A stretch of 8,411 nucleotides of DNA, taken from contig JAUYIQ010000039.1 of assembly GCA_030688205.1 (NCBI GenBank), positions 1-8,411 on the forward strand, written 5' to 3'. Position numbers and translations under genes: made by a program. The stretch is from Candidatus Curtissbacteria bacterium (GTDB taxonomy: Bacteria > Patescibacteriota > Microgenomatia > Curtissbacterales > GWA2-41-24). This document shows positions 4,884-8,411 of the stretch, piece after piece. Under the pieces are notes generated by a model. That model had not been told where the DNA came from and did no database searches. It was given only the letters and a program-made list of their open reading frames with translations. Positions within the stretch are counted from its first letter, which is position 1; each line of letters opens with the position of its first letter.

Positions 4884-5441
4884 ATGGTGAATTACCATAA
4901 ACAAAAATCTATAAAATGGAATACTGTTAAGTCAAAAGTTATTCTAGATAATTACTATTGCAGGGTAATTCAAGAGGAAGTTCTAACTTCTACAGGGAAA
5001 GTGGTGCCTGAATATTTTTTGGTTTCGCGAAGAGATGTCGTAATTATCGTACCTGTTACAAAATCAGGAAAGTTTGTTCTGATTAGAGAATACAAACACG
5101 GGGTTGGTCAACAAATACTCATGTTTCCCGCGGGACTTGTCGATACTGATAAAAACGCACGAGATACAGCAATCAAAGAACTGAGGGAGGAAACTGGTTA
5201 CAACACAGGCAGGGTTCACTTCTTGGGAACCTTTTATGAATATCCATCAAATGATACTCATAAAGTTTACGTCTTTCTTGCCAAGAACTTACCCGAAGCT
5301 CCTAGTGGATCTATCTCTAAGGATGAAGAGACAGAGCTCCTTTATCTAACACAAGATAAATTAAAAAAGATGATTCTAAAAAATGAGCTTAAGCTTGCAA
5401 CCGCTGTTTGCGCATACATCTTGGCTGGTGAAATGATCTAA
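4884..5441 (+). CDS. NUDIX hydrolase, ADP-ribose pyrophosphatase type
   Basis: It has 185 residues, a normal length for the NudF/ADP-ribose pyrophosphatase group. After a short beta domain with VLIREYKHGVG (65-75) and FPAG (81-84) comes the NUDIX box, G84 to Y106. The catalytic KELREETGY part keeps Glu99, Glu102 and Glu103, but the first box Glu is Lys90 and the usual Arg is Lys98. A Pro (121) 15-16 residues beyond the box, in FYEYPSND, fits the ADP-ribose-specific subgroup. These enzymes cut ADP-ribose, or ADP-sugars, to AMP and a sugar phosphate in the cytoplasm. The REUxEE metal ligands are intact, so it is probably active, although substrate choice may differ. It is first in a three-gene operon whose last member is ADP-ribosylglycohydrolase-like, which suits release of ADP-ribose followed by its breakdown. 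An 8-nt gap separates it from the next gene. Confidence 0.9.
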   Translation: MVNYHKQKSIKWNTVKSKVILDNYYCRVIQEEVLTSTGKVVPEYFLVSRRDVVIIVPVTKSGKFVLIREYKHGVGQQILMFPAGLVDTDKNARDTAIKELREETGYNTGRVHFLGTFYEYPSNDTHKVYVFLAKNLPEAPSGSISKDEETELLYLTQDKLKKMILKNELKLATAVCAYILAGEMI

Positions 5442-5449
5442 TCCGAGCT

Positions 5450-6379
5450 GTGAAAAAGAAGGCATTCATCGAGATAGATAGTTTTTTAGACTTGGTTAAT
5501 TCCCATCTGTCAAAAAGTAAATCAATACAGGAACTATTGAATGCCGTGTGCGGAATCGAAACATTCCTCTACAAATTCCCTAAACCCTTTTGTGATTATG
5601 TTAGATCAAGGATAGTAGACTATAAATATCTTCAGGAGATCTGGAAATTTAAAAAACGCTATTTTATCCCCCGTATTCCTGTTTCTTCAAATTTGAAATT
5701 AGTAAAGGGAATAAAAAGGCTCATAAGGTCACTCGAAAAACGAGGAGGGATTGTACTTTTTATCCTCCATGACGGGGCAATAATAAGAGAGTGTTTCCGC
5801 CTAATTAGTCCTCGAGGATTGGCTGAATTTTCAATTAGGGTCTCTCGAAAAGAGCTGGGTTATTCAAAAGAAGAAAGTTTTAAGAATTACCTAGAGTTCT
5901 TCTCCGAAATTAATAAAGTAGCTTCAAACGAGAAGAATAGAGATTGGAATTATTTTCTAAGAAGCTACTGCAGTAAAATAAATAAGCGCGAAAGAAACGG
6001 TAGTACAAAATTTAAACATCTGGCAAGATTAACAATCGATGAAATAGAAAGAAAAATCCCGTCGGCAATATTCAAACTTCGGGTTCCATTCACAGTTGTT
6101 GACACAGGCTTACAGGGAACTTTTGCTGTCTTTACTTGTTATTTATTAAAAAGGTATAGAAACGTTCGGGACATAGATTTTAGATTACTTACTTGTTATC
6201 CATGGCTTCCTTCTTATTTTAAATCACGAAGTTTTTCTAAAGAATTAAGATATTTTCAGTCCATAGAAAGTTCTGTAATAAACACCTACTCAAAAAATCT
6301 TCCATTTTTCGGCAGAATAATAAACGGAAAAAATTACAGAACAGAAATAAAAATGTTAGAAAAACTATTAAATGGTTAA
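5450..6379 (+). CDS. Unrecognised 309-residue protein of the dinB cassette
   Basis: It starts at GTG 5450, 8 nt after the NUDIX stop, behind a weak GAG; no better ATG start is visible. It ends with TAA inside the first codons of the next gene (8-bp overlap), so translation is probably coupled. The protein is basic, rich in Lys, Arg and Phe, with no signal peptide or convincing membrane segment. Three short motifs stand out: IVLFILHDGAIIRECFRLI (101-119), IRVSRKELG (129-137) and FTVVDTGLQGTFA (214-226). The order DG..., SR+x+L, VDtGxxGT resembles HAD-like proteins of polysaccharide loci (RDGY, SRRAL, VDiGW.GT), and also loosely phosphoribosyltransferase-like proteins where an SR and a VD-TG-GT loop bind phosphoribosyl. 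I cannot decide between them, and neither is established. Next to enzymes of ADP-ribose chemistry, a phosphate- or phosphoribose-binding role is plausible but inferred. Confidence 0.8.
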   Translation: MKKKAFIEIDSFLDLVNSHLSKSKSIQELLNAVCGIETFLYKFPKPFCDYVRSRIVDYKYLQEIWKFKKRYFIPRIPVSSNLKLVKGIKRLIRSLEKRGGIVLFILHDGAIIRECFRLISPRGLAEFSIRVSRKELGYSKEESFKNYLEFFSEINKVASNEKNRDWNYFLRSYCSKINKRERNGSTKFKHLARLTIDEIERKIPSAIFKLRVPFTVVDTGLQGTFAVFTCYLLKRYRNVRDIDFRLLTCYPWLPSYFKSRSFSKELRYFQSIESSVINTYSKNLPFFGRIINGKNYRTEIKMLEKLLNG

Positions 6380-7406
6380 AAACCATACAACGGAAAAGAT
6401 ACAAGGTGCCGTCGCTGGTTTTGCCATAGGTGACTCCTTAGGCTTTCCCGCTGCCGGTATAAGAGCTAAAGACTTTTTAGAAATAAATAAAGGTCCAATA
6501 AAGGGTTTTTCAGAAAACAAATATCATCCCCTTTTTTATAAGCTAAGGAGGGGCCAGTATACTGATAATAACCGGCTTTTTGTATTGACAATTGAATCGC
6601 TGGTAAGCAAAGGTAGTTATGATGAAATAGATATAATCTTGAGGCTAAAAAATTGGGCAAAACTCTGTAGAGAAAGTCCTTATTTTGAACGATGGCCCGG
6701 GAAGACATCTTTAACCGCAGCACTTAAGTTGTTAAATGGTGGCGCTATCTCGGAATGCGGCGTAAAGAAAACCATATCTTGTGGATCGATATATAGAGCC
6801 TTGCCCTTGGGAATCTTTTTATTTAACAAGACCGGCGACTTTATAGTAAAAATTTCAGAACGTTGCGCTTCTTATACACATAATTCCAAAGTCTCAAAAT
6901 TAGGAGCTGCTTTCGCCTCCTTAATACTTTCCAAAATAATTGGCAGCTGTAAATTTGAGGAATCCGTAATCGACTCTTTATCCATATTTAAGGAATTAGA
7001 GGGGGATAAGATCTCACTACAACTTTTCAGAAAAATTGAGTGGATCATCTATAACTACAAAACACTTAGCTACCACAACGCTAGAAAAGTCTTGGGCACT
7101 GGTTCTTCAATTACTCAAACCCTTCCTCTTTCATTGCTAATATGCCTAAAGGCTAGAAATTTTGAAGAAGGAGTTATTGCTGCCGCTAATTCTTTTAGAG
7201 ATGATTGTGAAAAAGAGAGAGAAAGGCTTTCTCAATTTGGATGGACAAACCAGCTTTTGGAATGTATAGGCGGAAATACTGATGGAATAGCCGCTATTTG
7301 CGGCTGTTTCCTTGGAGCTCTTTTTGGGGTCGAAAATATTCCTCAGTCGTTTAAGAAAGTAGAAGATTTTAAGAAAACACAAAAAATAGCCTTGCAAATA
7401 TGCTAA
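6372..7406 (+). CDS. ADP-ribosylglycohydrolase-like protein (DraG/ARH family)
   Basis: It has 344 residues and follows the all-helical ADP-ribosylglycohydrolase layout: GAVAGFAIGDSLGFP (12-26), YTDNN (63-67) where the family has TDDT, SCGSIYRALPLG (136-147) as the SxGNGxxMR/RxxPLG segment, SYTHNS with His170, TQTLPLSLLI, and GGNTDGIAAICGCFLGALFG (300-319) where many members have GGDTDT. Family enzymes remove ADP-ribose from Arg, Ser, DNA or nucleotides using two Mg ions held by these Asp/Thr residues. Asp65 and Asp304 remain, but the second Asp of TDD is Asn66, the first Asp of GGDTD is Asn302 and the final Thr is Gly305. Activity may therefore be changed or lost; a binding role is possible. 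It is the last gene of the operon, overlapping its neighbour by 8 bp, and the NUDIX enzyme could consume any ADP-ribose it releases. Confidence 0.85.
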   Translation: MVKNHTTEKIQGAVAGFAIGDSLGFPAAGIRAKDFLEINKGPIKGFSENKYHPLFYKLRRGQYTDNNRLFVLTIESLVSKGSYDEIDIILRLKNWAKLCRESPYFERWPGKTSLTAALKLLNGGAISECGVKKTISCGSIYRALPLGIFLFNKTGDFIVKISERCASYTHNSKVSKLGAAFASLILSKIIGSCKFEESVIDSLSIFKELEGDKISLQLFRKIEWIIYNYKTLSYHNARKVLGTGSSITQTLPLSLLICLKARNFEEGVIAAANSFRDDCEKERERLSQFGWTNQLLECIGGNTDGIAAICGCFLGALFGVENIPQSFKKVEDFKKTQKIALQIC

Positions 7407-7409
7407 ATA
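7401..7409 (+). promoter_or_regulatory. Possible extended -10 for the restored dinB
   Basis: TGCTAAATA overlaps the stop codon of the ADP-ribosylglycohydrolase-like gene and could start a transcript near 7416. It is weak, and restored dinB may instead be read through from the cassette operon. The gap 7407-7472 has a tandem GGGGTAAAC pair (7454-7470) and an ACCCC/GGGGT inverted repeat, but no clear terminator. Confidence 0.25.
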
Positions 7410-7472
7410 CGGAATAGGGTAGGTATTGACGACCCCACTTCACTACGTTTCGCGGGGTAAACGGGGTAAACC

Positions 7473-7571
7473 ATGAGAATCATTGCCCACTTAGATATGG
7501 ACTGCTTCTTCGCGCAAGTTGAGGAGCGGGAAAACCCTTCCATCAAGGGCCAACCGGTTGTCGTCGGCGCC
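7473..7571 (+). repeat. Right copy of the 99-bp dinB 5' direct repeat
   Basis: The repeat begins with the ATG of the open dinB and ends at GGCGCC (7566-7571), and is 93/99 identical to 3948-4046. Its upstream flank (GGGGTAAACC) has no similarity to the leaderless promoter upstream of the left copy, while its downstream flank continues as normal dinB coding sequence. Confidence 0.9.
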
Positions 7572-8411
7572 GACCCCAAAGGTGGAGGCGGCCGCGGGGT
7601 GGTCTCCACCGCCAACTATGAGGCCCGAAAATTCGGCATCCACTCCGGGATGCCGATCTCCTGGGCGTGGCGAGCTTGTCCCCAAGCCGTCTATCTTTAC
7701 CCCCGCCATGATTTTTACAGTAAAGTTTCCGCCAGAATCAGAGAAATTATTAGAAACTCGCTCAAAAATGTGTCTGACGCCAAACTCGAACAAGTCTCAA
7801 TTGATGAATTTTATCTTGACCTCTCGGGCCTGAAAAACTTTTATTTTTCGCAAGAATTTTGCCATGATATAAAAGATAAAATACAACAAAATGAAAAACT
7901 TAGCTGTTCAATTGGTTTGGGACCTAATAAACTTATAGCTAAAATCGCCTCTGGTTTTCAAAAACCAAGTGGCTTAACTGTCATCCCGCAAAATCAGGTG
8001 GAAAAATTTCTCGCCCCCCTCCAGGTGGAAACCATACCGGGTGTGGGTCCAAAAACGGCCGTCGTCCTAAATCACCAGAGAATAAAAACCATCGCCGACC
8101 TAAAAAATCTCTCTCAAGAAAAGCTTCTCTCCCTTTTTGGCAAATGGGGTCAAGGTATGTTTGAGGCAAGCCGGGGAATTGACGAAAGCGAGGTTTCCGA
8201 AATCTGGGAAAGAAAAACCTTAGGTAAACAAACGACATTTGCCCACGACATGGGCAATTTTTATTTCCTGAAGCGTGAGCTTTTTGATTTGTGCGGCCAG
8301 GTTTGGAATGAAATTGCCCAGGAAAAACTTACGCCGCAAATGATTGAAGTCACCATCCGCTACTTTGATTTTGAAACCCACACCCGCCAAAAAACTCTCC
8401 CAAAACCCCTG
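7473..8411 (+). CDS. dinB: DNA polymerase IV (Y-family), C-terminus beyond the window
   Basis: All 313 codons to the right edge are open. The protein is a translesion DNA polymerase. It shows the palm motif HLDMDCFFAQVE with catalytic Asp8 and steric-gate Phe13, the VVVGAD..GRGVVSTANYEAR fingers segment (29-52), the catalytic pair SIDEFYLDLS (Asp111, Glu112), SIGLGPNKLIAKIAS, a helix-hairpin-helix thumb IPGVGPKTA, FGKWGQ, and the start of the little-finger domain with LGKQTTF and MIEVTIRYFDF. The GGGG after DPK (37-40) slightly lengthens the usual loop. Codons 1-33 duplicate the stub at 3948 with only synonymous changes, so this copy has been rebuilt with a foreign or allelic 5' end. Upstream, GGGGT is at best a weak ribosome site and there is no leaderless promoter like that of the stub, so expression may depend on the cassette. 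Base composition shifts from GC-rich (7473-7700) to AT-rich (about 7730-7960) and back. Confidence 0.95.
   Translation, partial: MRIIAHLDMDCFFAQVEERENPSIKGQPVVVGADPKGGGGRGVVSTANYEARKFGIHSGMPISWAWRACPQAVYLYPRHDFYSKVSARIREIIRNSLKNVSDAKLEQVSIDEFYLDLSGLKNFYFSQEFCHDIKDKIQQNEKLSCSIGLGPNKLIAKIASGFQKPSGLTVIPQNQVEKFLAPLQVETIPGVGPKTAVVLNHQRIKTIADLKNLSQEKLLSLFGKWGQGMFEASRGIDESEVSEIWERKTLGKQTTFAHDMGNFYFLKRELFDLCGQVWNEIAQEKLTPQMIEVTIRYFDFETHTRQKTLPKPL

Larger units (their letters stand above)
4047..7472. mobile_element. Four-gene cassette inserted into dinB
   Basis: About 3.4 kb of AT-rich DNA lies between two copies of the dinB 5' end. It holds one minus-strand gene and a divergent three-gene operon, all visibly richer in A+T than the dinB ends that flank it. 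No integrase, transposase, terminal inverted repeats or target-site duplication is visible. The right junction restores a full dinB frame with a diverged copy of the first 33 codons. I infer a horizontally gained cassette that enters at dinB while rebuilding it, by an unknown recombinase acting in trans or by homologous recombination with a foreign dinB allele. Confidence 0.65.

Noticed and set aside
4829..4885. Nineteen-residue N-terminal extension of the nucleotidyltransferase
   Set aside because: The extension covers its own -35/-10 promoter and the opposing gene's leader, and the family domain begins well after the Met at 4828.
6466..7397. Minus-strand frames opposite the ADP-ribosylglycohydrolase-like gene
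   Set aside because: They are antisense shadows without motifs or ribosome sites.
4047..7472. Insertion sequence, CRISPR array or integron cassette
   Set aside because: There is no transposase or integrase, no terminal inverted repeat, no spacer-repeat pattern and no recognisable attC site in the segment.
7403..8238. Several 70-104 residue frames on both strands over dinB
   Set aside because: They are out of frame or antisense to the continuous dinB reading frame, which carries all polymerase IV motifs.

Overview
The window looks like a piece of a Candidate Phyla Radiation (Patescibacteria) genome, most likely a Microgenomates-type lineage. This is an inference from four things. The N-terminus of the membrane protein at the left edge has the MENQINVGDQ..IPEKSK..NYWM form I associate with that group. 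The single 16S rRNA gene is bloated by an intron-like insertion and two helix expansions, as is common in CPR 16S genes. Several starts look leaderless, with a -10 box only a few bases before the ATG. The intergenic DNA is short and repeat-bearing. No database search was possible.

Left part (1-1320): a partial membrane-anchored protein on the minus strand (1-421), the C-terminal remnant of a lost gene (459-596), a repeat-rich stretch with hairpins, two orphan tRNA T-arm/acceptor copies (741-771, 821-850), a complete tRNA-Ile(GAT), a 68-residue membrane protein and tRNA-Cys(GCA). All these genes lie on the minus strand.

Middle (1340-3900): a stand-alone 16S rRNA gene on the minus strand, about 2.28 kb instead of about 1.5 kb. 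It has its own consensus promoter (3866-3894), a terminator-like hairpin in the leader, a boxA, a long processing stem pairing leader with trailer, and a downstream terminator. No 23S or 5S gene follows. An insertion of about 659 nt splits the universally conserved TTGTAC/ACACCGCCC segment near the decoding site. Its sequence landmarks, a matching EBS1-IBS1 pair and a domain VI-like 3' hairpin suggest an ORF-less group II intron with extra 5' nucleotides. Two smaller expansions sit in the V5-side and V2 helices.

Right part (3948-8411): dinB (DNA polymerase IV) is split by a gene cassette. Its first 33 codons occur at 3948-4046, next to a leaderless promoter, and then run out of frame. The same 33 codons recur at 7473-7571, continuing into an otherwise intact dinB that leaves the window at its right end. 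The two 99-bp copies differ at six positions, all synonymous, so the second copy came from a diverged functional dinB allele rather than a fresh duplication. Between them are four genes: a sugar-phosphate-type nucleotidyltransferase on the minus strand, and divergently a three-gene operon of a NUDIX hydrolase of ADP-ribose pyrophosphatase type, an unrecognised 309-residue protein and an ADP-ribosylglycohydrolase-like protein with altered metal-site motifs. The divergent promoters share the same -10 bases. The gene set points to nucleotide-sugar or ADP-ribose chemistry. The dinB-splitting, dinB-restoring arrangement is the best candidate here for an undescribed mobile or accessory system.
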